NCBI GenBank assembly: GCA_903832285.1
Contig: CAILAY010000050.1
Location: 1 to 64,000 of the forward strand
Source: an uncultured beta proteobacterium
GTDB lineage: Bacteria; Pseudomonadota; Gammaproteobacteria; Burkholderiales; Burkholderiaceae_C
Length of the DNA: 64,000 nt
Direction: 5' to 3'
Shown here in pieces: positions 43,542 to 54,060 of this stretch. Under the pieces are notes generated by a model that did no database searches, had not been told where the DNA came from, and worked only from the letters and a program-made list of their open reading frames with translations. The stretch's first letter is position 1. Every line of letters begins with the position of its first letter. Made by a program: the position numbers and the translations under genes.

Positions 43542-44293
43542 AATTGAACATGAGCGAGTGGAATCTCTTCAAGGTTGCCGCGCGAAAGGCGGGCTCTCTC
43601 GTCACCGCGGGCTCGATGGCCTTGCTGTCGGGATGCGCCACGGGCCCCAATGCCAATCCGCGCGATCCGCTGGAACCCATCAACCGCGAGGTGTCCAAGT
43701 TCAATGAAGGACTCGACAGCGTGCTCCTCAAACCTGCCGCCACTGTCTACAAGAAGGCCATGCCGTCGCTGGTGCGTACCGGTGTGAGTAATTTTTTCAA
43801 CAACATCAGTGACGTGGTTTCGACCATCAACAACGCGATGCAACTGAAGGCCGAAGCCACCGGTGAAATGGTGATACGGGTCAGCTTCAATACCGTATTC
43901 GGTTTTGGCGGGCTGTTCAATCTGGCGGGCGAACTCGGAGTGGATCGTCACCCGGAAGATTTTGGTCAAACGCTGGGATACTGGGGTGTTCCTTCGGGGC
44001 CCTATCTGGTGCTGCCGTTGCTGGGCCCTTCCACGGTGCGCGATGCGAGTGCCCTGTGGGTGGATTACAAATATGACGTCACAAATTATCGCGATCCGAT
44101 CCAGACCAGAACCAAATTGGGCGTGTTGCGGATTGTGAATGGACGTGCCAACTTGCTGAATCTGGGAACGATGCTGGACGAAGCGGCATTGGACAAATAC
44201 AGTTTCACACGGGACGCGTTTCTGCAACGGCGTCGTTCGCTGATTCTGGATGGAGAAGATCCGGGCGACGGCGCGGACGCAACACCCAAGTGA
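43538..44293 (+). CDS. mlaA: Outer-membrane lipoprotein MlaA (VacJ)
   Basis: MlaA removes mislocalised phospholipids from the outer leaflet and hands them to MlaC. It has 251 residues, with a lipobox at ALLSGC (Cys33). DPLEPINREVSKFNEGLDSVLLKPAATVYKKAMP and FNTVFGFGGLFNLAGELGV are VacJ signatures, followed by DFGQTLGYWGVPSGPYLVLPLLGPSTVRD. The signal region is long; a second ATG at codon 5 (MSEWNLF) may be the real start. mlaA lies inside the mla operon here, unlike in E. coli. Confidence 0.94.
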   Translation: MKLNMSEWNLFKVAARKAGSLVTAGSMALLSGCATGPNANPRDPLEPINREVSKFNEGLDSVLLKPAATVYKKAMPSLVRTGVSNFFNNISDVVSTINNAMQLKAEATGEMVIRVSFNTVFGFGGLFNLAGELGVDRHPEDFGQTLGYWGVPSGPYLVLPLLGPSTVRDASALWVDYKYDVTNYRDPIQTRTKLGVLRIVNGRANLLNLGTMLDEAALDKYSFTRDAFLQRRRSLILDGEDPGDGADATPK

Positions 44294-44376
44294 AAGCACA
44301 TTCGGCCGCCGTCAGCCGGTCAAGGTGTCCGGGCGTTGAGAGCAGGTCAGTACGCCAACTTTTTACAAGGATGATC

Positions 44377-45018
44377 ATGAAGCGTCGTTTATTCAATCAA
44401 TGGGTAGCCTGTTTGTGGGTGGCCGTGGGTGCCCTTACCCTGTCGGCTGCATACGCTGCCGACGAGGCGCCGGATGCGCTGGTCAAGCGGCTGTCCACCG
44501 ACGTCATTGCCGCGATCAAGGCGGACGCGGCGATCCAGGCGGGCGACACGGCAAAGATCGTGAGCCTTGTGGACGCCCGTGTCATGCCCAATGTCAACTT
44601 CCAGCGTATGACGGCGTCGGCCGTGGGACCAGGATGGCGTCAGGCCACGCCGGAGCAAAAGCAGCGTTTGCAAGATGAATTCAAGATTCTGCTGGTGCAC
44701 TCGTACGCTGGAGCGCTGGCGCAGGTGGGTGACCAGACCATCACGGTCAAGCCGCTGCGCGCTGCAGCCGATGACGCCGACGTCCTGGTGCGCACGGAAG
44801 TACGTGGGCATGGGGATCCGATTCAACTCGACTACCGGCTCGAAAAGACGCCAGGCCAGGGAGCGGGATGGAAGATCTACAACTTCAATGTGATGGGTGT
44901 CTGGATGGTCCAAAACTACCTCAGTCAGTTCTCTCAGGAAATCAACGCCAAAGGCATCGACGGGCTGATTGCGAAGCTGGTCGCGCTCAACAAGTCGAAC
45001 AACGCGAAGAAGAACTGA
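44377..45018 (+). CDS. mlaC: Periplasmic phospholipid carrier MlaC
   Basis: MlaC ferries phospholipids across the periplasm between MlaA and MlaD. The ATG at 44377 (MKRRLFNQ) follows AAGGATGATC and gives 213 residues; an ATG two codons upstream is nearly equivalent, and the track start at 44290 is not needed. The signal peptide ends near AAYAAD. NFQRMTASAVGPGWRQATPEQKQRLQDEFKILLVHSYAGAL and GWKIYNFNVMGVWMVQNYLSQFSQEI are strong Tol-Tol-Ttg2/MlaC signatures. The stop overlaps mlaB. Confidence 0.94.
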   Translation: MKRRLFNQWVACLWVAVGALTLSAAYAADEAPDALVKRLSTDVIAAIKADAAIQAGDTAKIVSLVDARVMPNVNFQRMTASAVGPGWRQATPEQKQRLQDEFKILLVHSYAGALAQVGDQTITVKPLRAAADDADVLVRTEVRGHGDPIQLDYRLEKTPGQGAGWKIYNFNVMGVWMVQNYLSQFSQEINAKGIDGLIAKLVALNKSNNAKKN

Positions 45019-45293
45019 TGGTGCTGAATATCCCGTCCGAACTGACGAACATCCAGGCGACCGCAGTGCTGCAGCGGCTGGGAGAGCAATTGGCCGCCGA
45101 GAGCGGCCCGGCGCTGACGGTCGATGCCAGTGCCATGGAGCGTTTTGACTCGTCCGCGCTGGCGGTCTTGTTGCAGTTGCGACGCGACGCGTTGGCATTG
45201 GGAAAGTCGTTCACCGTGAAGGGTCTACCCGAGCGGCTGCGCGCGCTGGCAGGGCTCTATGGCGTGGCGGAATTGCTGACGGCATCGACCTGA
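45018..45293 (+). CDS. mlaB: STAS-domain protein MlaB
   Basis: MlaB is the small cytoplasmic STAS subunit that stabilises MlaF in the Mla transporter. It has 91 residues from the ATG overlapping the mlaC stop (TGATG). The STAS core is TVDASAMERFDSSALAVLLQLRRDAL (about 35-60), with the conserved FDSSAL loop. It completes the mlaFEDACB operon. Confidence 0.9.
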   Translation: MVLNIPSELTNIQATAVLQRLGEQLAAESGPALTVDASAMERFDSSALAVLLQLRRDALALGKSFTVKGLPERLRALAGLYGVAELLTAST

Positions 45294-45353
45294 ATCCGCG
45301 CTCCGCGCGACCGCCGTCGCTGCGGCCTTCGAGGCCGTAAAATCGAGTTGTTC

Positions 45354-46307
45354 ATGTCTGCCATTTCCTTTCAATCCGTCTCCAAAATCTACGCCGCCGC
45401 ATCCGGCGCCCAGAGTGCTTCGCTCAAGGCCCTGGATGGCGTGAGCTTTGACATTGAAGAGGGTGAATTCTTCGGCCTTCTGGGTCCCAACGGCGCAGGC
45501 AAGACCACGCTTATCAGCGTGCTGGCTGGGCTGACGCGCGCCAGCAGCGGGCGTGTTCTGGTGCAGGGTTGCGACGTGCAGGCCGAATATGCCCAGGCCA
45601 GGCGCAAACTGGGCGTGGTGCCACAGGAACTGGTGTTTGACCCGTTCTTCAACGTGCGCGAGGCGCTGCGTTTTCAGTCGGGCTACTTCGGCATCCGCCA
45701 CAACGACGCCTGGATCGACGAGTTGCTGGACAGCCTGGGGCTGTCCGACAAGGCCGATGCCAATATGCGCCAGCTCTCCGGCGGCATGAAGCGCCGCGTG
45801 CTGGTGGCGCTGGCGCTGGTGCACAAGCCGCCCGTGATCGTGCTGGACGAGCCCACTGCGGGTGTTGATGTGGAGTTGCGCCAGACGCTGTGGCAATTCG
45901 TTGCCAAATTGAACAAGCAGGGCCATACCGTTCTCCTGACGACGCATTATCTGGAGGAAGCCGAAGCTCTGTGCAGCCGTCTGGCGATGCTGAAAAAGGG
46001 TCAGGTGGTGGCGCTGGATCGGACCAGCGAATTGCTCAAGGCAGCCGCTTCGAACGTGTTGCGCTTCAAGATCGACAGCGAACTGCCGCCCGCGCTCAGG
46101 GCGAGGGCACGCGTCACGGGCCGCATCGTGCAGCTGCCCGCCAACACCGCGGCCGAGATCGAGCAGTATCTGGCGGCTGTGCGCGAAGCCGGCGGTGTGG
46201 CGCACGATATTGAAATACGCAGGGCCGATCTGGAGGATGTGTTTCTCGAAGTCATGGCGCGCGTGCAACAGCCCATGCCGGAGCAGGAATCCGAGGTGCC
46301 AGCATGA
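45354..46307 (+). CDS. ABC-2 exporter ATPase (YadG-like)
   Basis: This 317-residue ATPase of an ABC-2 exporter has Walker A GPNGAGKT, Q-loop VVPQELVFDPFFNVREAL, signature LSGGMKRR, Walker B VIVLDEPTAGVD and switch His in LLTTHYLEEAE. The C-terminal about 80 residues are a small regulatory domain. The track start is a TTG; the ATG at 45354 is preferred, with TAAAATCG 14 bases upstream as a possible -10. It overlaps its permease gene by four bases. The substrate is unknown; the E. coli counterparts are YadG/YadH. Confidence 0.88.
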   Translation: MSAISFQSVSKIYAAASGAQSASLKALDGVSFDIEEGEFFGLLGPNGAGKTTLISVLAGLTRASSGRVLVQGCDVQAEYAQARRKLGVVPQELVFDPFFNVREALRFQSGYFGIRHNDAWIDELLDSLGLSDKADANMRQLSGGMKRRVLVALALVHKPPVIVLDEPTAGVDVELRQTLWQFVAKLNKQGHTVLLTTHYLEEAEALCSRLAMLKKGQVVALDRTSELLKAAASNVLRFKIDSELPPALRARARVTGRIVQLPANTAAEIEQYLAAVREAGGVAHDIEIRRADLEDVFLEVMARVQQPMPEQESEVPA

Positions 46308-47059
46308 GCGGCTGGCAAATGCTGTTTTACAAGGAAGTGCTGCGCTTCTGGAAAGTTGCCTTCCAGACCGTGGCGGCGCCAGTGATGACGGCGGTGCTGT
46401 ACCTGCTGATCTTCGGCCATGTGCTTGAAGGCAGTGTGAAGGTTTACAACCAGCTGAGCTACACCGCTTTCCTGGTGCCGGGACTGGTGATGATGAGCGT
46501 GTTGCAGAACGCGTTTGCCAACAGTTCATCCTCGCTCATTCAGAGCAAGATCACGGGCAACCTGGTGTTTCTGCTGCTCACGCCGTTGTCCCACTGGAGC
46601 TGGTTTTTCGCCTATGTGGGGTCGTCAGTGGTGCGCGGACTGGTGGTGGGGACGGGCGTCTTCGTGGTGACGGCCTGGTTTGCGCACCTGAGCTTTGTGG
46701 CGCCGCTGTGGATCGTCCTCTTTGCCGTTCTGGGTGCAGCGCTCATGGGCGCCATGGGCTTGATCGCCGGCTTGTGGGCGGAAAAATTTGACCAGCTCGC
46801 GGCATTCCAGAACTTCTTCATCATGCCGCTGACGTTCCTCAGCGGGGTGTTCTATTCGATCCATTCACTGGGACCGGTCTGGCAGACGGTGAGTCACTTC
46901 AACCCGTTCTTCTACATGATCGACGGGTTTCGTTACGGATTCTTCGGTGTCAGCGACGTCGCACCTGAGCTCAGTCTGAGCGTGGTTGCACTGTTCCTTG
47001 CCGCAGTGAGCGCGGTGGCCGTCAATCTGCTGCGCACAGGCTACAAAATCAGAAGCTAG
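46304..47059 (+). CDS. ABC-2 exporter permease (YadH-like)
   Basis: This 251-residue inner-membrane permease of the ABC-2 family has six membrane segments. TVAAPVMTAVLYLLIFG, FLVPGLVMMSVLQNAFANSSSSLIQSKITGNLVFLLLTPLS and FIMPLTFLSGVFYSIHSLGPVWQTVSHFNPFFYMIDGFRYGFFG are characteristic. It pairs with the upstream ATPase. A BolA-family gene follows after 13 bases, as in many Burkholderiales genomes. Confidence 0.9.
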   Translation: MSGWQMLFYKEVLRFWKVAFQTVAAPVMTAVLYLLIFGHVLEGSVKVYNQLSYTAFLVPGLVMMSVLQNAFANSSSSLIQSKITGNLVFLLLTPLSHWSWFFAYVGSSVVRGLVVGTGVFVVTAWFAHLSFVAPLWIVLFAVLGAALMGAMGLIAGLWAEKFDQLAAFQNFFIMPLTFLSGVFYSIHSLGPVWQTVSHFNPFFYMIDGFRYGFFGVSDVAPELSLSVVALFLAAVSAVAVNLLRTGYKIRS

Positions 47060-47072
47060 AAACGGAACCTTC

Positions 47073-47315
47073 ATGGACGCAGAGCAACTCAAAACCATCA
47101 TCCAGGCCGGAATTCCCTGTGAACACATCGAAGTCTCGGGCGACGGCGTGCACTGGGACGCCATCATCGTGTCGGCAGGCTTTGAAGGAAAACGCAAGAT
47201 CGCGCGCCACCAGTTGGTGTATGCCACGTTGGGCGACCGGATGAAGACCAACGAAGTGCATGCGCTTTCGATGCAGACGGTGACGCCGGCCGAATGGGCG
47301 GTGTTGAATGCGTAG
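47073..47315 (+). CDS. BolA family protein (IbaG-like)
   Basis: This 80-residue BolA-like protein probably works with a monothiol glutaredoxin in iron-sulfur or acid-stress handling. HIEVSGDGVHWDAIIVSAGFEGKRKIARHQLVYATLG (about 18-54) is the BolA core, with the invariant His in RHQLVY. The short form and its position after an ABC exporter match IbaG/YrbA. In many related genomes murA separates it from hisG; here hisG begins 6 bases later. Confidence 0.9.
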   Translation: MDAEQLKTIIQAGIPCEHIEVSGDGVHWDAIIVSAGFEGKRKIARHQLVYATLGDRMKTNEVHALSMQTVTPAEWAVLNA

Positions 47316-47321
47316 CAAGCC

Positions 47322-47972
47322 ATGATCACGCTCGCGCTCTCCAAGGGCCGCATCTTTGACGAAACCCTGCCACTGCTCAAGGCCGCGGGCATTGAGGTGC
47401 TGGACGATCCGGATTCGACCCGCAAGCTCATTCTGGCGACAAACCAACCGGATGTGCGCGTGGTGCTGGTGCGTGCCAGCGACGTTCCAACCTATGTGCA
47501 ATACGGTGGTGCCGATCTGGGCATCACTGGCAAGGACACTTTGCTGGAGCATGGAAGCCAGGGTTTGTACCAGCCGCTTGATCTGCAAATTGCCAAGTGC
47601 CGCATCAGCGTGGCGGTGCGCGAAGGTTTTGACTACGCCGCCGCCGTTCAGCAGGGAAGCCGCCTGCGCGTTGCCACCAAGTACGTGGCGATTGCGCGCG
47701 AGTTCTTCGCCAGCAAGGGTGTTCATGTGGACCTGATCAAGCTTTACGGCAGTATGGAACTGGCGCCGCTCACAGGTCTGGCAGATGCCATCGTCGATCT
47801 CGTTTCCACCGGCAACACGCTCAAGGCCAACCACCTGGTGGAGGTGGAGCGCATCATGGACATCAGCTCGCGCCTGGTGGTGAATCAGGCCGCGCTCAAA
47901 ATGAAGCAGCAGCCCATGCGAACCCTCATCGACGCCTTCTCCGCGGCCTTGAAAACTCCGTTGTCGGTTTAA
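47322..47972 (+). CDS. hisG: ATP phosphoribosyltransferase, short form
   Basis: HisG catalyses the first step of histidine synthesis, joining ATP and PRPP. It has 216 residues, the short form without the C-terminal regulatory domain, which in known systems needs HisZ for activity and feedback control. [40 protein letters not shown] and [20 protein letters not shown] (PRPP loop) are family blocks. hisZ is not in this window. It is the first gene of hisGDCBHAFIE. Confidence 0.96.
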   Translation: MITLALSKGRIFDETLPLLKAAGIEVLDDPDSTRKLILATNQPDVRVVLVRASDVPTYVQYGGADLGITGKDTLLEHGSQGLYQPLDLQIAKCRISVAVREGFDYAAAVQQGSRLRVATKYVAIAREFFASKGVHVDLIKLYGSMELAPLTGLADAIVDLVSTGNTLKANHLVEVERIMDISSRLVVNQAALKMKQQPMRTLIDAFSAALKTPLSV

Positions 47973-47978
47973 GGGCAT

Positions 47979-49298
47979 ATGAGCTTGAGCGCGAAACCCC
48001 TGCGCCTGTCCACTGCAACTGCCACGTTCGAGGCGGATTTTCAGGCGAGACTGCATTGGTCAGCGCAGACCGACGCGGCGATCGAGCAGGGCGTGGCCGA
48101 CATTCTGGCCGATGTGCGCAAGCGCGGTGACACTGCGGTGCTGGAGTACACGGCGCGTTGGGACCAGGTGCAGGCCGCGTCGATGTCGGAGCTGGAGCTG
48201 ACTCAAGCCGATCTCAAAGCCGCCTTTGACACCATTCCCACGGTCCAGAGGGACGCACTGCAGGCCGCGGCCGTGCGCGTGCGCAGCTACCATGAGGCGC
48301 AGAAAAAGGCCAGCGGTGAAAGCTGGAGTTACCGCGATGCCGAGGGCAACCTGCTCGGGCAAAAGGTCACGCCTTTGGACCGGGTCGGCATTTACGTGCC
48401 GGGCGGCAAGGCGACCTATCCCTCATCGGTCTTGATGAACGCGATTCCCGCTCATGTGGCAGGCGTCGGCGAAATCATCATGGTCGTGCCCACGCCCCGT
48501 GGCGAAAAGAACGCGATGGTGCTGGCCGCTGCCTGCGTGGCTGGCGTGACTCGTGTCTTTACCATCGGTGGCGCGCAGGCGGTGGCGGCTCTGGCGTATG
48601 GCACGGCGACCGTGCCCAAGGTCGACAAGATCACCGGACCCGGCAACGCCTATGTGGCAGCCGCCAAGCGCCGCGTGTTTGGCATCGTCGGCATCGACAT
48701 GATCGCCGGACCATCCGAAATCCTGGTGCTGGCCGACGGCACTACGCCGCCCGATTGGGTTGCGATGGATCTTTTCAGCCAGGCCGAACACGACGAACTG
48801 GCGCAAAGCATTCTGCTGTGTCCGGATGCGGCCTATATCGACGCCGTGCAGGAGGCTATTGACCGCTTGCTGTCCGAGATGCCGCGCGCCGCCATCATCG
48901 CCAAATCACTCAACGACCGCGGCGCATTGATCCTGACGCGCAGCATGGAAGAAAGCTGTGCCATCAGCAACCGGATCGCGCCGGAACATCTGGAGGTGAG
49001 CAGCCGCAATCCGCATTGCTGGGAGCCGCTGTTGAAACACGCCGGCGCCATTTTTCTTGGCGCCTACACCAGCGAAAGCCTGGGTGACTATTGCGCCGGA
49101 CCGAACCACGTTTTGCCCACCAGCGGCACGGCGCGCTTCAGTTCACCGCTGGGTGTGTACGACTTTCAAAAACGCAGCAGCCTGATCGAAGTGAGTGAGG
49201 CGGGCGCGCAAATTCTTGGAGCCATTGCAGCCGAGTTGGCTTACGGCGAAGGCCTGCAGGCGCACGCCCGGGCCGCGCTGATGCGCTTGAAGTCATGA
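47979..49298 (+). CDS. hisD: Histidinol dehydrogenase
   Basis: HisD oxidises L-histidinol to histidine in two NAD-dependent steps with a zinc ion. It has 439 residues. [24 protein letters not shown] and [35 protein letters not shown] are signatures; [15 protein letters not shown] and [15 protein letters not shown] hold zinc ligands and catalytic residues. It begins 6 bases after hisG and overlaps hisC by four bases. Confidence 0.97.
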   Translation: MSLSAKPLRLSTATATFEADFQARLHWSAQTDAAIEQGVADILADVRKRGDTAVLEYTARWDQVQAASMSELELTQADLKAAFDTIPTVQRDALQAAAVRVRSYHEAQKKASGESWSYRDAEGNLLGQKVTPLDRVGIYVPGGKATYPSSVLMNAIPAHVAGVGEIIMVVPTPRGEKNAMVLAAACVAGVTRVFTIGGAQAVAALAYGTATVPKVDKITGPGNAYVAAAKRRVFGIVGIDMIAGPSEILVLADGTTPPDWVAMDLFSQAEHDELAQSILLCPDAAYIDAVQEAIDRLLSEMPRAAIIAKSLNDRGALILTRSMEESCAISNRIAPEHLEVSSRNPHCWEPLLKHAGAIFLGAYTSESLGDYCAGPNHVLPTSGTARFSSPLGVYDFQKRSSLIEVSEAGAQILGAIAAELAYGEGLQAHARAALMRLKS

Positions 49299-50395
49299 CG
49301 AAAAATCCCATTCAGCGCATCCGCCAGGATATCCAGTCGATGCACGCCTATGCGATCCAGGATTCCGTGGGCATGATCAAGCTCGACGGCATGGAGAACC
49401 CGCACCGCCTGCCGCCCGAATTGCAAGAGCAGTTGGGTCAGCGACTGGGCCGACTCGCGTTGAACCGCTATCCGGATGGCCGCGTGAACGATCTACGTCG
49501 GGCCCTGGCCGACTATGCCCACATGCCCGAGGGTTTTGATCTGATGTTGGGTAATGGTTCGGACGAACTTATTTCGCTCCTTGCCATGGCCTGTGATCTG
49601 CCACTGAGCGAAGCGAACCACTTCCAGCCGGCGACCATCCTGGCGCCGGTCCCAGGCTTCGTGATGTACGGCATGAGCGCGCAATTGCAGGGTTTGAAAT
49701 TTGTTGGCGTCCCGCTCACTGACGACTTTGAACTGGATGAGGCCGCGATGCTGGCAGCCATTGACCAGCACAGTCCCGCCGTCGTGTATTTGGCCTATCC
49801 GAACAACCCCACGGCCAATCTGTGGAACGACGCTGCGATCGAGAAGATCATCGCAGCCCAGGGTGCTCAAGGCGGCCTGGTCGTGCTGGACGAGGCCTAT
49901 CAGCCGTTCTCCAGCAAGAGCTATATCGATCGCATCCAACAACACCGCCACGTGCTGCTGATGCGCACCCTCTCCAAGTTCGGCCTGGCCGGTGTGCGCA
50001 TCGGTTATCTGATGGGTCCCAAAGCGCTCATTGGCGAAATAGACAAGCTACGACCGCCGTATAACGTCAGCGTGCTGAACTACGAGTGCGCGTTGTTTTC
50101 TCTGGAGCACGCGGACGTGTTCGCAGCGCAAGCCAAAGACATTCGGGAGCAGCGATCCTTTTTATTGCAAGCGTTGGCTCAAATGCCTCATGTCAGACCG
50201 TATCCGAGTGACTCCAACATGATTTTGGTGCGCGTGCCGAATGCGGCAATGGTTTTTGAGGGCATGCGAGCGCGCAAGGTTCTGGTCAAGAATGTCTCCA
50301 AGCTGCACCCCTTGCTGAACCATTGCCTGCGCCTGACCGTGGGCACATCGGATCAAAATCGCAGTATGCTTTTGGCCTTGAAAGAATCGTTATGA
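49295..50395 (+). CDS. hisC: Histidinol-phosphate aminotransferase
   Basis: HisC is a PLP-dependent aminotransferase acting on imidazole acetol phosphate. It has 366 residues. [19 protein letters not shown] near the N-terminus, the [15 protein letters not shown] pyridoxal phosphate cup, [13 protein letters not shown] and [11 protein letters not shown] are typical. The PLP lysine lies in [19 protein letters not shown]. The stop overlaps the hisB ATG. Confidence 0.96.
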   Translation: MTKNPIQRIRQDIQSMHAYAIQDSVGMIKLDGMENPHRLPPELQEQLGQRLGRLALNRYPDGRVNDLRRALADYAHMPEGFDLMLGNGSDELISLLAMACDLPLSEANHFQPATILAPVPGFVMYGMSAQLQGLKFVGVPLTDDFELDEAAMLAAIDQHSPAVVYLAYPNNPTANLWNDAAIEKIIAAQGAQGGLVVLDEAYQPFSSKSYIDRIQQHRHVLLMRTLSKFGLAGVRIGYLMGPKALIGEIDKLRPPYNVSVLNYECALFSLEHADVFAAQAKDIREQRSFLLQALAQMPHVRPYPSDSNMILVRVPNAAMVFEGMRARKVLVKNVSKLHPLLNHCLRLTVGTSDQNRSMLLALKESL

Positions 50396-51000
50396 CCACC
50401 GACCTGCAGCAACCGCGCATCGCCGAAGTTTCGCGCCAAACCGCCGAGACAAAAATCAACGTCAAGCTCAATCTGGACGGAACCGGACAGGCGCGGCTGA
50501 ACACGGGCATCGGGTTCTTCGACCATATGCTGGACCAGATTGCGCGCCACGGACTGATCGATCTGGATATCCAGGCTGTGGGCGATTTGCACATCGACGG
50601 TCACCACACGGTGGAAGACGTGGGCATTGCATTGGGCCAGGCGGTGAACCAGGCCGTGGGCGACAGGAAGGGGTTGCGCCGCTATGGCCACGCCTATGTG
50701 CCTCTGGACGAGGCACTGAGCCGGGTCGTGATCGATTTTTCCGGGCGTCCCGGTCTGGTGATGCACGTTCCTTTCAAGAGCGGCATGATTGGTACATTCG
50801 ACAGCCAACTGGCGTTTGAATTTTTCCAGGGTTTCGTGAATCACGCCTTCGTCACCTTGCACATCGACAATTTGCGTGGCGAAAACGCTCACCACCAGGC
50901 AGAGACCGTGTTCAAGGCATTTGGCCGTGCCCTGCGCGCTGCGCTGGAACTGGATCCGCGTGCCCCGAATGCGATTCCATCGACCAAAGGCTCCCTGTAA
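50392..51000 (+). CDS. hisB: Imidazoleglycerol-phosphate dehydratase
   Basis: HisB dehydrates imidazole glycerol phosphate using manganese. It has 202 residues from the ATG overlapping the hisC stop, so it is the monofunctional form without the phosphatase domain of E. coli HisB; the histidinol phosphatase must be elsewhere. Metal-binding repeats are [50 protein letters not shown] and [20 protein letters not shown]. Confidence 0.97.
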   Translation: MTTDLQQPRIAEVSRQTAETKINVKLNLDGTGQARLNTGIGFFDHMLDQIARHGLIDLDIQAVGDLHIDGHHTVEDVGIALGQAVNQAVGDRKGLRRYGHAYVPLDEALSRVVIDFSGRPGLVMHVPFKSGMIGTFDSQLAFEFFQGFVNHAFVTLHIDNLRGENAHHQAETVFKAFGRALRAALELDPRAPNAIPSTKGSL

Positions 51001-51043
51001 TAAAACACGCGAGTTCCGGCGTACCGCCATCCCACCGCAAACC

Positions 51044-51700
51044 ATGAAGAAAATTGCAGTTGTCGACTACGGCATGGGCAATCTGCGCTCGGTCACCCAG
51101 GCGGTGGTGCATGCGGCGCAGGGTTCAGGCATTGAAGTTGTGTGGGCGCGGCGCCCCGAAGAAGTGATGGCAGCCGAGCGCGTGGTCCTGCCGGGGCAGG
51201 GCGGTATGCGTGACTGCATGCGCGAACTGCACTTCTCCGGCATGTACGAGGCCGTGATGCACGCGGCCGCAAGCAAACCTCTCATGGGCGTGTGCGTGGG
51301 CATGCAGATGTTGCTGGACCACAGCGCGGAACTGGACACGCCCTGCACCGGACTCATCCACGGTGAGGTCGTGAAGTTCGATCTGGCAGGACAATTGCAG
51401 CCCGACGGCAGCCGCTATAAAGTGCCGCAAATGGGCTGGAATCAGGTTTATCAAAGCGATCATGGCGTGGGCCGGCACCCGGTCTGGGGTGAAGTGCCCG
51501 ACGGCAGCTACTTCTACTTTGTGCACAGCTTTTATGCCCGACCGTCAGATGCGCGCCACAGCGTGGGCGAGACCGACTACGGTGCGCGCTTCACATCGGC
51601 CATTGCACGCGATAATATTTTCGCCACACAATTCCACCCTGAAAAGAGCGCTGCCCAGGGGCTCGCTTTGTACCGTAACTTCCTGCACTGGAATCCTTGA
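51044..51700 (+). CDS. hisH: Imidazole glycerol phosphate synthase, glutaminase subunit HisH
   Basis: HisH releases ammonia from glutamine and channels it to HisF. It has 218 residues from the ATG at 51044; the upstream track start lies in hisB. The opening is [17 protein letters not shown]; the nucleophile is Cys84 in [14 protein letters not shown], and the His/Glu of the triad are in [11 protein letters not shown]. Other family blocks are [10 protein letters not shown] and [10 protein letters not shown]. Confidence 0.96.
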   Translation: MKKIAVVDYGMGNLRSVTQAVVHAAQGSGIEVVWARRPEEVMAAERVVLPGQGGMRDCMRELHFSGMYEAVMHAAASKPLMGVCVGMQMLLDHSAELDTPCTGLIHGEVVKFDLAGQLQPDGSRYKVPQMGWNQVYQSDHGVGRHPVWGEVPDGSYFYFVHSFYARPSDARHSVGETDYGARFTSAIARDNIFATQFHPEKSAAQGLALYRNFLHWNP

Positions 51701-51706
51701 TCCATC

Positions 51707-52447
51707 ATGCAACTCATCCCGGCAATTGACTTGAAGGACGGCCATTGTGTGCGCCTCAAACAAGGCGACATGGACCAATCCACAACGTTCGGCGAAGAGC
51801 CGACAGTGATGGCCCGAACATGGGTGAGCAAGGGGGCAAGGCGACTGCATCTGGTGGACCTGAATGGCGCTTTTGCCGGCACGCCAAAAAATGAGATGGC
51901 GATCCGCCAGATCCTGCGAGAGGTGGGGAGCGAGGTGGACGTACAACTCGGTGGTGGAATACGCGATCTGGATACGATTGAACGTTATCTGGATGCCGGC
52001 TTGCGCTACGTCATCATCGGCACTGCGGCAGTGCGCAACCCCGGTTTCCTGCAAGATGCCTGCACCGCGTTCGGTGGCCACATCATTGTTGGCCTTGACG
52101 CCAGGGATGGCCGCGTTGCAACCGACGGATGGAGCAAATTGTCGGGGCATGAAGTGGTGGACTTGGCGAAGAAATTTCAGGACTACGGGGTCGAGTCCAT
52201 CATCTATACCGACATTGGTCGCGACGGTATGCTCAGCGGAGTGAACATCGAGGCGACGGTGCGCCTGGCGCAGGCGCTGACGATACCCGTGATCGCCTCG
52301 GGCGGCCTGTCCAATATGGTCGACGTGGAAAAGCTCTGCGCCGTCGAAGGCGAAGGCATCGAAGGCGTGATCTGTGGTCGTGCCATCTACAGCGGCGACC
52401 TTGACTTCGAAGCGGCGCAGGCCCGCGCCGATGAACTCAATGGCTGA
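51707..52447 (+). CDS. hisA: ProFAR isomerase HisA
   Basis: HisA is the TIM-barrel isomerase converting ProFAR to PRFAR. It has 246 residues. [19 protein letters not shown] (first catalytic Asp), [43 protein letters not shown] and [18 protein letters not shown] (second catalytic Asp and phosphate site) are all present. It lies 6 bases after hisH and 11 before hisF. Confidence 0.97.
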   Translation: MQLIPAIDLKDGHCVRLKQGDMDQSTTFGEEPTVMARTWVSKGARRLHLVDLNGAFAGTPKNEMAIRQILREVGSEVDVQLGGGIRDLDTIERYLDAGLRYVIIGTAAVRNPGFLQDACTAFGGHIIVGLDARDGRVATDGWSKLSGHEVVDLAKKFQDYGVESIIYTDIGRDGMLSGVNIEATVRLAQALTIPVIASGGLSNMVDVEKLCAVEGEGIEGVICGRAIYSGDLDFEAAQARADELNG

Positions 52448-52458
52448 CCTGGGGGCGC

Positions 52459-53259
52459 ATGCTCGCTAAACGCATCATTCCCTGCCTGGATGTGACTGGT
52501 GGTCGTGTCGTCAAGGGCGTGAATTTCGTTGAGCTGCGGGACGCCGGTGACCCCGTGGAAATTGCGGCGCGCTACAACGACCAGGGCGCGGACGAACTCA
52601 CCTTTTTGGACATCACCGCCACCAGCGACGCTCGCGATCTGATCCTGCACATCATCGAGGCCGTCGCTTCGCAGGTCTTCATTCCGCTGACCGTGGGTGG
52701 CGGCGTGCGCACGGTGGAAGACGTGCGCCGCCTGCTCAATGCGGGCGCTGACAAGACCAGTTTCAACTCGGCTGCGATTGCGAACCCGCAGCTCATTGCA
52801 GACGCCTCGGCCAAGTACGGCGCGCAGTGCATCGTGGTGGCGATCGACGCCAAACGCCGCTCCCCGCAGGAGTGCCAACGCTTGGATAAGGACGGCCGCA
52901 CCATGGGCGCGGGCTGGGATGTGTACAGCCACGGGGGGCGCAAGAATACGGGGTTGGACGCGATCAGTTGGGCGACCGAGATGGCAGCCATGGGTGCCGG
53001 AGAAATTCTGCTTACCAGCATGGACCGCGACGGCACGAAGTCGGGTTTCGATCTGGCACTGACTCGCGCCGTGGCCGATGCCGTGAGCGTGCCGGTGATC
53101 GCGTCAGGTGGTGTCGGAACGCTCGATCATCTGGCCGATGGCATTCAACTCGGCGGCGCCGACGCCGTGCTGGCCGCGAGCATTTTTCACTATGGTGAAT
53201 ACACTGTGGCGCAGGCGAAACAGCGCATGGCGGAGCGCGGTATCCCTGTACGTTTATGA
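52459..53259 (+). CDS. hisF: Imidazole glycerol phosphate synthase, cyclase subunit HisF
   Basis: HisF uses ammonia from HisH to turn PRFAR into imidazole glycerol phosphate and AICAR. It has 266 residues. [40 protein letters not shown] and [31 protein letters not shown] are conserved; the catalytic Asp residues fall in CLDV and [13 protein letters not shown]. It overlaps hisI by four bases. Confidence 0.97.
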   Translation: MLAKRIIPCLDVTGGRVVKGVNFVELRDAGDPVEIAARYNDQGADELTFLDITATSDARDLILHIIEAVASQVFIPLTVGGGVRTVEDVRRLLNAGADKTSFNSAAIANPQLIADASAKYGAQCIVVAIDAKRRSPQECQRLDKDGRTMGAGWDVYSHGGRKNTGLDAISWATEMAAMGAGEILLTSMDRDGTKSGFDLALTRAVADAVSVPVIASGGVGTLDHLADGIQLGGADAVLAASIFHYGEYTVAQAKQRMAERGIPVRL

Positions 53260-53675
53260 ACTGGCTCAACGAAGTGAAGTGGGACGAGCACGGTCTGGTA
53301 CCGGCGATTGCGCAAGAGGCCGTGAGCAACGATGTGCTGATGTTCGCCTGGATGAACCGCGAAGCGCTGCAAAAGACCGCGGAACTGGGCGAGGCCGTGT
53401 ATTTCAGCCGCTCCCGCAAGCGCCTGTGGCACAAAGGCGAGGAGTCTGGCCACAGGCAAAAGGTGCATGAGATCCGTCTGGATTGCGACAATGACGTGAT
53501 ACTGCTCAAAGTCACTCAACTCGGCCACGAGCCCGCGAACACGGGGTCTCCTGCGCAGTCGATTGCCTGTCACACCGGACGCCACAGCTGCTTTTTCAGC
53601 CTGTACAAGGACGGGGCCTGGCACGCCACCGAGCCGGTGCTGAAGGACCCCGCCGTCATCTACAAGAAACCATGA
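53256..53675 (+). CDS. hisI: Phosphoribosyl-AMP cyclohydrolase
   Basis: HisI opens the adenine ring of PR-AMP using zinc. It has 139 residues as a separate protein, not fused to HisE as in E. coli. [51 protein letters not shown] and [11 protein letters not shown] (Cys and His ligands) are the family blocks. It overlaps hisE by four bases. Confidence 0.96.
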   Translation: MNWLNEVKWDEHGLVPAIAQEAVSNDVLMFAWMNREALQKTAELGEAVYFSRSRKRLWHKGEESGHRQKVHEIRLDCDNDVILLKVTQLGHEPANTGSPAQSIACHTGRHSCFFSLYKDGAWHATEPVLKDPAVIYKKP

Positions 53676-54058
53676 ACGCACAAGATTCCCTGGCTCGCCT
53701 GGCCGCCGTGATCGAAAGCCGCAAGCCGCAAAACGGGGGCGACCCTGAGACCAGCTATGTATCGCGCCTGTTGCACAGGGGGCCGGACGCCTTCCTGAAG
53801 AAGATCGGCGAAGAGGCGACCGAAGTCGTGATGGCGGCCAAGGACGCGGACCATGGTGGCGATATTCAAAAGATCGTCTGCGAGGTGGCGGACCTCTGGT
53901 TTCACTCGATGATTGCGCTGGCGCACTATGGACTGACCCCGGCGGATGTCATCGCCGAACTGGATCGGCGCGTGGGCACCAGCGGGATCGAGGAAAAGGC
54001 GCTGCGCAAGGTCGCCGAGCGCGAACGAGAACAACAACGTCATCCCTCAGGAGACTGA
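53672..54058 (+). CDS. hisE: Phosphoribosyl-ATP pyrophosphatase
   Basis: HisE hydrolyses PR-ATP to PR-AMP, the second step of histidine synthesis. It has 128 residues. The MazG-like core is [38 protein letters not shown], followed by [32 protein letters not shown]. It is the last his gene; a membrane-protein gene starts 2 bases later and probably shares the transcript. Confidence 0.95.
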   Translation: MNAQDSLARLAAVIESRKPQNGGDPETSYVSRLLHRGPDAFLKKIGEEATEVVMAAKDADHGGDIQKIVCEVADLWFHSMIALAHYGLTPADVIAELDRRVGTSGIEEKALRKVAEREREQQRHPSGD

Positions 54059-54060
54059 AA

